In this document: positions 1 through 5,038 of the stretch, in pieces
Position numbering within the stretch: the first letter of the stretch is position 1
Layout: every line of letters begins with the position of its first letter
From: Nocardioides sp.
Lineage (GTDB): Bacteria; Actinomycetota; Actinomycetes; Propionibacteriales; Nocardioidaceae
NCBI GenBank assembly: GCA_030452025.1
Contig: JAKDNC010000191.1
Location: 1 to 7,003 of the forward strand
Length of the DNA stretch: 7,003 nt
Direction of reading: 5' to 3'
Program-made: the position numbers and the translations under genes
The notes under the pieces: model-generated
The model's input: the letters and a program-made list of their open reading frames with translations, nothing else
Told to the model about the DNA's origin: nothing
The model's database searches: none

Positions 1-654
1 TCGGCCCGGCGAGTCGATGAAGTGTTGGAGCTCGTGGGCTTTCCCGCGGCCGCCCGACGTCGAGCCGGCGGCTACTCGATGGGTATGCGCCAACGTCTTG
101 GCCTGGCAGCGGCCATGCTCGCCGACCCACAGGTGCTGCTGCTCGATGAACCGGCGAACGGCCTGGACCCGGAGGGGATTCGCTGGCTGCGCGACTTCTT
201 GCGACACCTCTCGTCGGAGGGGCGGACCATCTTGATCTCCAGCCACATGCTCCAGGAGGTCGAGCAGACTGTTGACGACGTGCTGATCATTGCCAACGGC
301 AAGCTGGTCAAGCAGGGGCCGATGGCTGAGTTGAGTGGGCAGGGGACCGCGCTGGTGCGATGCAGCGCCCCAGACCGGCTGGTGGTGGCCCTCGAGCAGG
401 GCGGGATCCTCAGTACCCTCACCGAGGACGGCGCACTCACCGCGACGACATCCGACCTGCTGCGAATCGGTGAGCTCGCCTTCGAGGCCGGGGTCGTGGT
501 GCATGAGCTTCGCAGCAACTCTGCCGACCTTGAGCGGCTCTTCTTCGAGCTCACTGAGGCGCCGGAGAATCTCAACCGCAACCTGGGCCCGCCGAGCGAG
601 AACGATGCTGCCGTGTCCAGCAGTGTTGGGGACCAGGACGAAGGGGGGGCCTGA
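1..654 (+). CDS. ABC-2 type exporter ATP-binding protein, 5'-truncated
   Basis: The reading frame is open from the first base, so the gene begins before the window; 217 residues are visible. Counting from the first visible codon, the ABC signature reads SMGMRQ (about 26-31), Walker B VLLLDEP (about 45-51) with the catalytic Glu at about 50, the D-loop NGLD follows, and the H-loop histidine is in ISSH (about 82). The Walker A lysine loop must lie upstream and cannot be checked. The C-terminal part has the usual ABC-2 ending, where DLERLFFELT corresponds to the common 'DLE..F..LT' motif, followed by a polar tail of about 30 residues. The protein would hydrolyse ATP at the inner face of the membrane to power the permease encoded next, whose ATG overlaps its TGA by one base (TGATG), indicating translational coupling. 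The substrate cannot be read from sequence; families of this kind export drugs, antibiotics or lipids. An internal GTG at 22 is not a real start. Confidence 0.93.
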   Translation, partial: SARRVDEVLELVGFPAAARRRAGGYSMGMRQRLGLAAAMLADPQVLLLDEPANGLDPEGIRWLRDFLRHLSSEGRTILISSHMLQEVEQTVDDVLIIANGKLVKQGPMAELSGQGTALVRCSAPDRLVVALEQGGILSTLTEDGALTATTSDLLRIGELAFEAGVVVHELRSNSADLERLFFELTEAPENLNRNLGPPSENDAAVSSSVGDQDEGGA

Positions 655-1472
655 TGGGTGGTGCAATCCGCTCTGAGATCCGGAAGATCTTCAGCACCAG
701 ACTGTGGTGGGGCCTGCTCATCGGTGTGGTGGTCATCGGTGGCGGCGTCTCGGCGTTGTTCGCCTCACTGGTCGGGACGACGAACGCGGGGCCCGACCCG
801 GCCGACAACCCGTTCCTGATCATGTCCCTGGGAACCGCGCAACTGATCTATGCGGCAGGCTTCTTCTGGTTGATCGCTCCATTGATCCCGTTGGCCCTCG
901 GGGTCATCCTGATCACCCAAGAATTCCGGCACCAGACCATCACGGAGACGTTCCTGGCAACTCCGCGCCGCTGGAAGGTGCTGATTTCCAAGACCGTGGC
1001 GGTGGTCGTGATCGGCGTCGTCTACGGCGTGGTGAGCGTGACCTCGTCGGCAGTCTTCGGTGCGCTCGTGCTCAAGATGAAGGGGGAGCCCACCTACCTC
1101 GGCGATGACCAGGTGTGGCGCACCTTTGCGATGATCTTGCTGGTGTTCGTGCTGTGGGCGTTGCTCGGCTTCGGGTTTGGCATGTTGATCCGCAATCAGT
1201 TGGCAGCCGTTTTCATCGCTCTGGGCATCGCCCTGATCGCGCAGATCATCTTGCAGGTGCTCTTCAGTGCGCTGGGATGGGAGACCGCGCCCAAGCTGCT
1301 GCCGAACAGCTTGAGCCAGGGGATGCTGGTCACCTCTGACCCCACCGGTGGCGCCGGTGGTGGCGGCTCACCCTATTTCGACTGGTGGATCGACGCGCTG
1401 ATCTTGCTCGGCTACGCCATCGTGCTCTCCGGCGTGGGGTCGTGGCTGCTCTCCAAACGCGACATCAGCTGA
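654..1472 (+). CDS. ABC-2 family transporter permease
   Basis: This 272-residue protein is very hydrophobic, with about six predicted membrane segments at residues 18-41, 61-88, 111-140, 158-178, 183-206 and 247-266. After the second segment comes a cytoplasmic stretch, EFRHQTITETFLATPRR (about 90-106), the coupling region typical of ABC-2 permeases (E-F-R..T..T.LATP.R). The loop before the last segment is rich in Gly (about 231-239). It forms the membrane channel of the exporter with the ATPase encoded just upstream. The ATG at 654 shares one base with the preceding stop and has a G-run (643-649) four bases upstream as a ribosome binding site. The length fits a half-transporter permease without a fused ATPase. 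The substrate is unknown, and no regulator gene is adjacent within the window. Confidence 0.92.
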   Translation: MGGAIRSEIRKIFSTRLWWGLLIGVVVIGGGVSALFASLVGTTNAGPDPADNPFLIMSLGTAQLIYAAGFFWLIAPLIPLALGVILITQEFRHQTITETFLATPRRWKVLISKTVAVVVIGVVYGVVSVTSSAVFGALVLKMKGEPTYLGDDQVWRTFAMILLVFVLWALLGFGFGMLIRNQLAAVFIALGIALIAQIILQVLFSALGWETAPKLLPNSLSQGMLVTSDPTGGAGGGGSPYFDWWIDALILLGYAIVLSGVGSWLLSKRDIS

Positions 1473-1618
1473 GCCTGGGGACCGATGCGATGGCCGGGTC
1501 CAGCAGCGTCGGGTGAGGTCGATCGACGGCGAAGTGTCACGAACGGTTCTCGAACGCTGCCCGGCCTACCTTCCTTCCACCTGCTCGACCACGAGCGGGC
1601 CGACGGGAGAAGAAGGTC
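1473..1618. other. Intergenic region upstream of the 154-residue gene
   Basis: These 146 bases separate the permease from the next gene. They contain a possible -10 hexamer TACCTT (1567-1572), but no good -35 at 17-18 bases. A short GAACGGTTC palindrome lies at 1541-1549. Just before the next ATG is a purine-rich ribosome binding site, GGGAGAAGAAGG (1605-1616). I see no terminator hairpin for the ABC operon and no credible small gene. Confidence 0.4.
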
Positions 1619-2083
1619 ATGCCCAACTATCAGGAAGCGCGAGAGCAGCAGATCCAGGCACAGACGCGAACGCGTATCCGAGGCACAGAGCTCCGGGACC
1701 ACGGGTTCAAGGGATGGAGGGTCTTCGGATGCGTATGTGTGACCGAAGAGGGATGCCCCTGCAAGAGTGTCTTCTGGTGGGTGAAGGACGAAGACATCCT
1801 GGCCGAGGGACGGACGGACGAGCGGACCGAGCATGGAGATCCGGTGACATGGGTCGAGGTGCACAGATCGGCTGACCTCGTCGAGGAGCGACTCACCTCC
1901 TTCCCCGCGTCGGAGGCGGACGCGATCGCGAGGGGTGTGTCCAAGAAGGACTTGATCAAGGGGGCCTTCGCTGCCGGCATGGCGGTCGGGAACTGGCTCA
2001 ACGCCAACACTTCCGTTCAGGAGGACGTTGCAGAACCGGTCGTCGACGTTGTTCTGGACTTCTTGAAGGACCTGTGGGACTAG
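1619..2083 (+). CDS. Hypothetical protein with CxC-x5-CxC cysteine cluster
   Basis: I do not recognise this 154-residue protein. The ATG at 1619 is preceded by a strong ribosome binding site (GGGAGAAGAAGG, 1605-1616), which supports the start. The N-terminal 25 residues are Gln/Arg-rich and polar, with no signal peptide. Cys38, Cys40, Cys46 and Cys48 form a tight CxC-x5-CxC cluster inside a hydrophobic patch that continues into FWWV, which suggests a metal-binding or disulfide-bonded beta hairpin; this is inference. A charged middle follows. Residues 112-128 (LIKGAFAAGMAVGNWLN) are weakly hydrophobic, perhaps an amphipathic helix, and the acidic C-terminus ends in FLKDLWD. Codons such as AGA, AGG, CGA, GGA and GTA are common in the first third, less like the flanking genes, which could mean recent acquisition or weak expression. 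Its TAG is directly followed by the ATG of the hydrolase, so the two are probably co-transcribed. Confidence 0.7.
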   Translation: MPNYQEAREQQIQAQTRTRIRGTELRDHGFKGWRVFGCVCVTEEGCPCKSVFWWVKDEDILAEGRTDERTEHGDPVTWVEVHRSADLVEERLTSFPASEADAIARGVSKKDLIKGAFAAGMAVGNWLNANTSVQEDVAEPVVDVVLDFLKDLWD

Positions 2084-2893
2084 ATGTCTCCTCGTTCCCT
2101 GATCCCGGTCCGGGACACCGAGCTCGAGGTCGACGTGCTGGGCGCGGGAGATCCGGTCGTGATCGTGCAGACGGCCCTGGCTGCCGATGAGCTCCTGCCG
2201 CTCGCCGACCTGGTCCAACGCGAGGGATGTCAGGTGATCCATTACCACCGGCGGGGGTACGCCAGGAGTGGCGCAGCGGCCAGTCACCCTTCGGTGGCCG
2301 AGGACGCAGCTGACTGCCGCGCGCTGATAGCGGCGCTCGACATCGCGCCGTCGCACGTCGTCGGGGTCAGCTACAGCGCTGCGGTGGCCCTCAGCCTCGC
2401 CTCGTCGTCACCGGAGTGCGTGCGGACCCTGAGCGTGCTGGAACCCCCGCCCATACATGTGCTCAGCGCCGCACAGTTCCGTGCAGCGAACGCGCAACTC
2501 TCGGAGACTCATGCGACGCAGGGATCCGGGGCGGCTCTCGAGCAGTTCCTGAGGATGCTCGTCGGACCCGACTGGCGTGGGGAGTGTGAACGCCAACTGC
2601 CGGGATCGGTGGCGGTCATGGAGCGTGACGCACCCACCTTCTTCCAATCCGACATCCCGGCAATGCTCGCTTGGACCTTCACTGCGGAGGATGCCGCGCG
2701 GATCCGATGCCCCGTCCTGTACATCGGCGGGAGCGAAAGCGGTCCCTGGTTCGCGGAAGTCCGCGACTGGGTCGGCCAGCTGCTGCCGCAGGTTCACGAC
2801 ACATCGATCAGCGGCGCCGGACACATGCTTGCTGCCACCCATCCCGCCCAGGTGGCGCACCAGCTGATCAACTTCGTTCGCAATCACCCGTGA
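2084..2893 (+). CDS. Alpha/beta-hydrolase fold protein with altered nucleophile elbow
   Basis: This 269-residue protein has the size and motif order of a single-domain alpha/beta hydrolase. Residues 53-63 (HYHRRGYARSG) match the 'D.RG.G.S' loop after strand 4. GVSYSA (94-99) is the nucleophile elbow, with Ser96 as likely nucleophile; the usual GxSxG has Ser instead of the last Gly. SGAGHML (243-249) supplies the catalytic His247. The oxyanion-hole 'HG' normally found after strand 3 is absent: the matching loop reads VQTALAADE. No Asp sits in the usual place before the His (around IGGSESGP, 214-221); Glu218 or Glu120 could serve. It may be an esterase/lactonase-like enzyme with an unusual active site or a reduced-activity member; the substrate is unknown. 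The start follows the upstream TAG without a gap. GAAGGA (2065-2070) lies 13 bases before the ATG, further than usual, so re-initiation from the upstream gene is likely. Confidence 0.85.
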   Translation: MSPRSLIPVRDTELEVDVLGAGDPVVIVQTALAADELLPLADLVQREGCQVIHYHRRGYARSGAAASHPSVAEDAADCRALIAALDIAPSHVVGVSYSAAVALSLASSSPECVRTLSVLEPPPIHVLSAAQFRAANAQLSETHATQGSGAALEQFLRMLVGPDWRGECERQLPGSVAVMERDAPTFFQSDIPAMLAWTFTAEDAARIRCPVLYIGGSESGPWFAEVRDWVGQLLPQVHDTSISGAGHMLAATHPAQVAHQLINFVRNHP

Positions 2894-2896
2894 ACA

Positions 2897-2928
2897 GGGC
2901 CGGCCACCTGCTCATACCCGGCCGGTCC
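2897..2928 (+). terminator. Possible hairpin terminator after the hydrolase
   Basis: GGGCCGGCC (2897-2905) pairs with GGCCGGTCC (2920-2928) as a nine-base stem with one G-U pair and a 14-base loop, four bases after the hydrolase stop. There is no T-tract, so it would be a hairpin-only terminator, a form proposed for GC-rich Actinobacteria. It ends immediately before the proposed promoter of the next gene, consistent with a transcription-unit boundary. GC-rich DNA makes such stems by chance, hence moderate confidence. Confidence 0.4.
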
Positions 2929-2930
2929 GG

Positions 2931-2966
2931 TGGACCCGAGTGTCCGGGTGCGAGAGGCTTGAGGAC
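2931..2966 (+). promoter_or_regulatory. Candidate leaderless promoter of the MmcQ/YjbR-like gene
   Basis: TGGACC (2931-2936) resembles the -35 TTGACA. After a 17-base spacer comes GAGGCT (2954-2959), which keeps the A and final T of the TAnnnT -10 consensus. The ATG at 2967 follows after seven bases, so transcription would begin at or beside the start codon. GAGAGG (2952-2957) could instead act as a ribosome binding site if transcription starts further upstream. Confidence 0.4.
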
Positions 2967-3272
2967 ATGGAGATGAGCGACGTGGCCGAGATGGCCGCCC
3001 GGCTCGAGGGCGTGCGTTGCATCGACCCGGGGAAGCTGGCCCAGTGGCGCTACCACGGCCGAATCGTGGCGCGTCAGCTTGACGACGAGCACATCGTGAT
3101 CCGCGCAGACTTCGACTACCGCGACCTGCTCCTGCGGCAGTTCCCCGACACGTTCAGCGTCCCGAATCGGTTCGCGAAGCACATGATGGTCGTGGCCAAC
3201 CTCGCCGCGGATGCGGGCGCCATCGAGGACGCCCTGGTCGCCGCGTGGGAGCTCCAGCACAACGCCGACTGA
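2967..3272 (+). CDS. MmcQ/YjbR family protein (small DNA-binding-like fold)
   Basis: This 101-residue protein resembles the MmcQ/YjbR family (CyaY-like fold): an N-terminal helix (DVAEMAARLEGV), a strand pair with WRYHGRIVARQLDDEHIVIRA (about 27-47), a helix with a Phe-Pro turn (DLLLRQFPDTFSV), and a C-terminal helix (AIEDALVAAWEL, about 85-96) characteristic of the family. The family is named DNA-binding from an early structure; its cellular role is not settled. I chose the ATG at 2967. A second ATG at 2973 has GAGGA seven bases upstream and would shorten the protein by two residues. A GTG at 2940 is possible but would add nine residues with no family resemblance. It seems to be transcribed alone, flanked by a hairpin on the left and a convergent gene on the right. 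Confidence 0.78.
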   Translation: MEMSDVAEMAARLEGVRCIDPGKLAQWRYHGRIVARQLDDEHIVIRADFDYRDLLLRQFPDTFSVPNRFAKHMMVVANLAADAGAIEDALVAAWELQHNAD

Positions 3273-3319
3273 AGTCGACCGGATTGACGGTGCCCCGGCA
3301 GACCCGGGCGCTCTTCGGC

Positions 3320-4060
3320 TCAGGAAGCAGCCGTCACCCGGTGGTCCTCGGACATCCCGTGAGCTTCGTCGAGTCGGCCGTATCCGACCTCGCCGAGACC
3401 GAACCTCTCGTCGTACGCCGCGATGATCGCCGGCTCCAGATCGTTGCAGCGGGCGCCCTCTTCGGCGATCGACCCGACCGAGGCCGGGTCGAACCTGACC
3501 TCCAGGGCGTCGTAGACCACCTCCAGGAGGGGACGTAGCCGCGCGGTGTCGTCGAGCACGATCACCGAGCTGAACAGCCACGCGTCGCGCACCATCCGCT
3601 GGGCGGTGCCGATCAGCTTCACCTCCCCGCGGGCGTTGACCGAGTGTGCGCCGGGGCAGTATTCACCCGGCACCTCACCCACCCGCGCGGCGATGCCGAG
3701 GTCGTGGAGCACGTCGGCCAGCATCGCGCCGTAGTCCTCGAACCGCGCGTCCATGCCGCCCAAGGACTCCGGGTCGCGTTGCACGTGGTCCACGATCAGT
3801 GCGGACGACGTACAGGCGACCGCTCGGCCGCCCGAGGCGCGTACGACGGGTTCGAAGCCCGCTGCACGGCAGGCTGCGGCTGCTCTCGGGAACCCGGGGC
3901 GGTTGGTGTCGCGCCGGCCGAAGGCCACCATCGGTGTGGGCGTGAAGACCCGCAGCGCCGATTCGGTCTCGCCCCGACTCGCCCGCCGGAGCAGGGTGTG
4001 GGTCGCCGCCATCTCGAGGGCAGGGTCGGCATCGGCCACGCGGCCGCGGATCAGGTCCAT
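3320..4060 (-). CDS. Lipoate-protein ligase / octanoyltransferase (BPL_LplA_LipB fold) family protein
   Basis: This 246-residue protein has the biotin/lipoate ligase catalytic fold, whose members attach lipoyl or octanoyl groups to a lysine of target domains in 2-oxoacid dehydrogenases and GcvH. Visible family features are the N-terminal helix ALEMAATHTLLRR (14-26), the strand region PTPMVAFGRRD (41-51), the glycine-rich acyl-binding loop RASGGRAVACTSSAL (74-88), and GEYCPGAHSVN followed by VKLIGTAQR (147-155). Lys148 matches the conserved lysine of LplA and LipM. Cys135 lies 13 residues before it, close to where LipM-type octanoyltransferases carry their catalytic cysteine. It could therefore be a ligase, a LipM-like transferase or a diverged paralogue. 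ATG at 4060 is preferred over TTG at 4069 because a -10-like box lies seven bases upstream of it. It runs tail-to-tail toward the MmcQ-like gene with a 47-base gap and no convincing terminator. Confidence 0.83.
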   Translation of the reverse strand: MDLIRGRVADADPALEMAATHTLLRRASRGETESALRVFTPTPMVAFGRRDTNRPGFPRAAAACRAAGFEPVVRASGGRAVACTSSALIVDHVQRDPESLGGMDARFEDYGAMLADVLHDLGIAARVGEVPGEYCPGAHSVNARGEVKLIGTAQRMVRDAWLFSSVIVLDDTARLRPLLEVVYDALEVRFDPASVGSIAEEGARCNDLEPAIIAAYDERFGLGEVGYGRLDEAHGMSEDHRVTAAS

Positions 4061-4073
4061 GCCCCGCAACCTA
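4061..4073 (-). promoter_or_regulatory. Candidate leaderless -10 element of the lipoyl-transferase-like gene
   Basis: On the minus strand TAGGTT (4073-4068) stands exactly seven bases before the ATG at 4060, and no ribosome binding site is present beyond a GCGGGG stretch. This fits a TAnnnT -10 with transcription starting at or next to the ATG. No clear -35 is seen 16-18 bases further upstream. Confidence 0.45.
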
Positions 4074-4112
4074 GCCGTGTCGCACCGTCGTCACTTGACC
4101 AGTGATCCACGG

Positions 4113-4781
4113 CTACGTGAATGAGAGGTCGTGCAGGGTGGTGATCCGGGACCCGGTGAATTCCGGGTGGGCGTCGTGGCGGTCGAGCAACACGGCTCGC
4201 AGCCCGGCGTCGAGGGCGCCCTGCACGTCCTTGTCTGCCGAGTCGCCGACCATCACTGCTTGTCTGGGGAGGACGCCCAGCTCCACGCAGGCGCCGAGGA
4301 ACGGCCGAGGGTCTGGCTTCCCGGCGGGATACTCCGAGCTCGAGAAGACCGGGACTCCCAGGTCATCGAGCCCGACCCGCTTCATCTTCAGCGCCTGGTG
4401 CGCCGCGTCGCCGTTGGTGAGGACCGCAGCGACCAGGCCGGCGACCCGGACGCGCTCAAGGGTCGGTCGGGCATCCGGGAACGTGGCCCAGCCAGCCTCG
4501 TAGCGGGTCAGGTATCCGGCGAACGCCGCATCCGCCCCCGCATCGCTGGACGTCTCGCCGAGGAACTCCCGCACGCGCGCCCGACGTTGTTCGGAGAAGG
4601 TCAGCTCACGTGCCTGGTAGCGCGCGTAGTGACGATCGGAGACCGACTTCCACCGGGCGGCCAGTTCCTCCGTGGTGCCACCGACGCCGCGTTCGCGGGC
4701 CCACTCCACGACGGCGGCGTCAGCCGCCGAGGTGTGGTCGAGCAGGGTGTCGTCGAGGTCGAAGAGGACTGCGCGGATCAC
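4113..4781 (-). CDS. HAD-superfamily hydrolase, phosphatase-like
   Basis: This 222-residue protein has all four HAD motifs. Motif I is FDLDDT with nucleophile Asp8 and acid/base Asp10; motif II is LTNG with Thr122; motif III is GKPDP with Lys155; motif IV is GDSADKD with Asp180 and Asp185. Residues 16-100 between motifs I and II form an alpha-helical C1-type cap, as in phosphoglycolate phosphatase, YjjG-like nucleotidases and haloacid dehalogenases. Asp10 indicates a Mg-dependent phosphatase rather than a dehalogenase. It probably hydrolyses a small cytosolic phosphate ester; the substrate is not predictable. The start is GTG at 4781, because the motif-I strand IRAVLFDLDDT must begin there. 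The lipoyl-transferase-like gene follows 52 bases downstream on the same strand but appears to have its own promoter. The deacetylase gene diverges from it across 257 bases. Confidence 0.93.
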   Translation of the reverse strand: MIRAVLFDLDDTLLDHTSAADAAVVEWARERGVGGTTEELAARWKSVSDRHYARYQARELTFSEQRRARVREFLGETSSDAGADAAFAGYLTRYEAGWATFPDARPTLERVRVAGLVAAVLTNGDAAHQALKMKRVGLDDLGVPVFSSSEYPAGKPDPRPFLGACVELGVLPRQAVMVGDSADKDVQGALDAGLRAVLLDRHDAHPEFTGSRITTLHDLSFT

Positions 4782-4793
4782 GTGCCCACCCTA
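4782..4793 (-). promoter_or_regulatory. Candidate leaderless -10 element of the HAD gene
   Basis: On the minus strand TAGGGT (4793-4788) lies six bases before the GTG start at 4781. No Shine-Dalgarno sequence is close enough to serve, so a transcript beginning at the GTG is likely. No recognisable -35 is present, but a nine-base inverted repeat (4803-4827) covers that region and could be an operator. Confidence 0.45.
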
Positions 4794-4802
4794 GGAGGCT
4801 TC

Positions 4803-4827
4803 CTTGCCCAGCAGTCTCCTGGGCAAG
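4803..4827. repeat. Inverted repeat CTTGCCCAG-N7-CTGGGCAAG
   Basis: Nine bases (4803-4811) are perfectly repeated in inverse at 4819-4827 around a seven-base centre. It sits 10 bases behind the HAD -10-like box, across where the -35 would be. No gene ends nearby and no T-tract follows on either strand, so an operator is likelier than a terminator. The cognate regulator is unknown. Confidence 0.55.
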
Positions 4828-4855
4828 CCCGCATCGAGCTTCGCGCGGCCGCGAG

Positions 4856-4867
4856 CACCGCGCGGTG
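4856..4867. repeat. Perfect 12-base palindrome CACCGCGCGGTG
   Basis: A self-complementary 12-mer lies in the divergent region, 29 bases from the 9-7-9 inverted repeat. It could be a second protein-binding site. In DNA this GC-rich a palindrome of this length may also occur by chance. Confidence 0.3.
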
Positions 4868-5025
4868 AATCGTCGATCTGTCGTTGCTCCCTGCGAAGAG
4901 GCCGACGACACGTCTGCCTCCTCGAGGTCGGCGCACCTCCTCCGCCATTTCGTGGGCCATGACCGCTTCAGTACCCGAGCACGGCGACACACGTGAGACC
5001 GCCGCCGATGGTCCGGCGAGCGGAG

Positions 5026-5038
5026 TAGCCTCCCGGGC
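5026..5038 (+). promoter_or_regulatory. Candidate leaderless -10 element of the deacetylase gene
   Basis: TAGCCT (5026-5031) precedes the ATG at 5039 by seven bases, the same geometry as at the lipoyl-transferase-like gene. GGAG (5022-5025) is 13 bases from the ATG, too far for a normal ribosome binding site. No -35 match is evident. Confidence 0.45.

Larger units (their letters stand above)
4782..5038. other. Divergent intergenic region between HAD and deacetylase genes
   Basis: This 257-base region is the longest non-coding stretch in the window. Each end carries a -10-like hexamer for the outward-facing gene. It also holds a 9-7-9 inverted repeat near the HAD gene (4803-4827) and a perfect 12-base palindrome (4856-4867). 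A minus-strand frame of 60 codons (4960-4778) ends by overlapping the HAD start, but its composition is not protein-like and I do not call it a gene. From about 4870 to 5000 I see no other structure. Confidence 0.6.

Noticed and set aside
22..24. GTG at 22 as the start of the ABC ATPase
   Set aside because: The frame continues upstream to base 1 with protein-like sequence, and the Walker A half of the domain would be missing; the gene is cut by the window edge.
1533..1572. GTGTCA and GAACGGTTCTCGAAC resembling SOS-box or RecA-independent damage promoter parts before the 154-residue gene
   Set aside because: The GAAC/GTTC spacing does not match an actinobacterial SOS box, and the distance from GTGTCA to TACCTT is far too long for a damage-type promoter.
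1412..2356. Minus-strand open frame of 314 codons across the hypothetical protein and hydrolase genes
   Set aside because: Arg/Leu/Asp-rich composition without motifs, spanning gene boundaries on the other strand; the plus-strand genes have a ribosome binding site and recognisable motifs.
3292..3309. CCCGG-CAGAC-CCGGG mini-hairpin between the convergent genes
   Set aside because: Only five base pairs and no T-tract; too weak in DNA of this GC content to call a bidirectional terminator.
4778..4960. Minus-strand frame of 60 codons starting ATG 4960 (MAHEMAEEV...) whose TGA overlaps the HAD GTG start
   Set aside because: The overlap is attractive, but codon use is poor (AGA, AGG, CCT, CGA), the peptide is low-complexity Arg/Ala-rich with no family resemblance, the ribosome binding site is badly spaced, and the HAD gene has its own -10-like box inside the frame.
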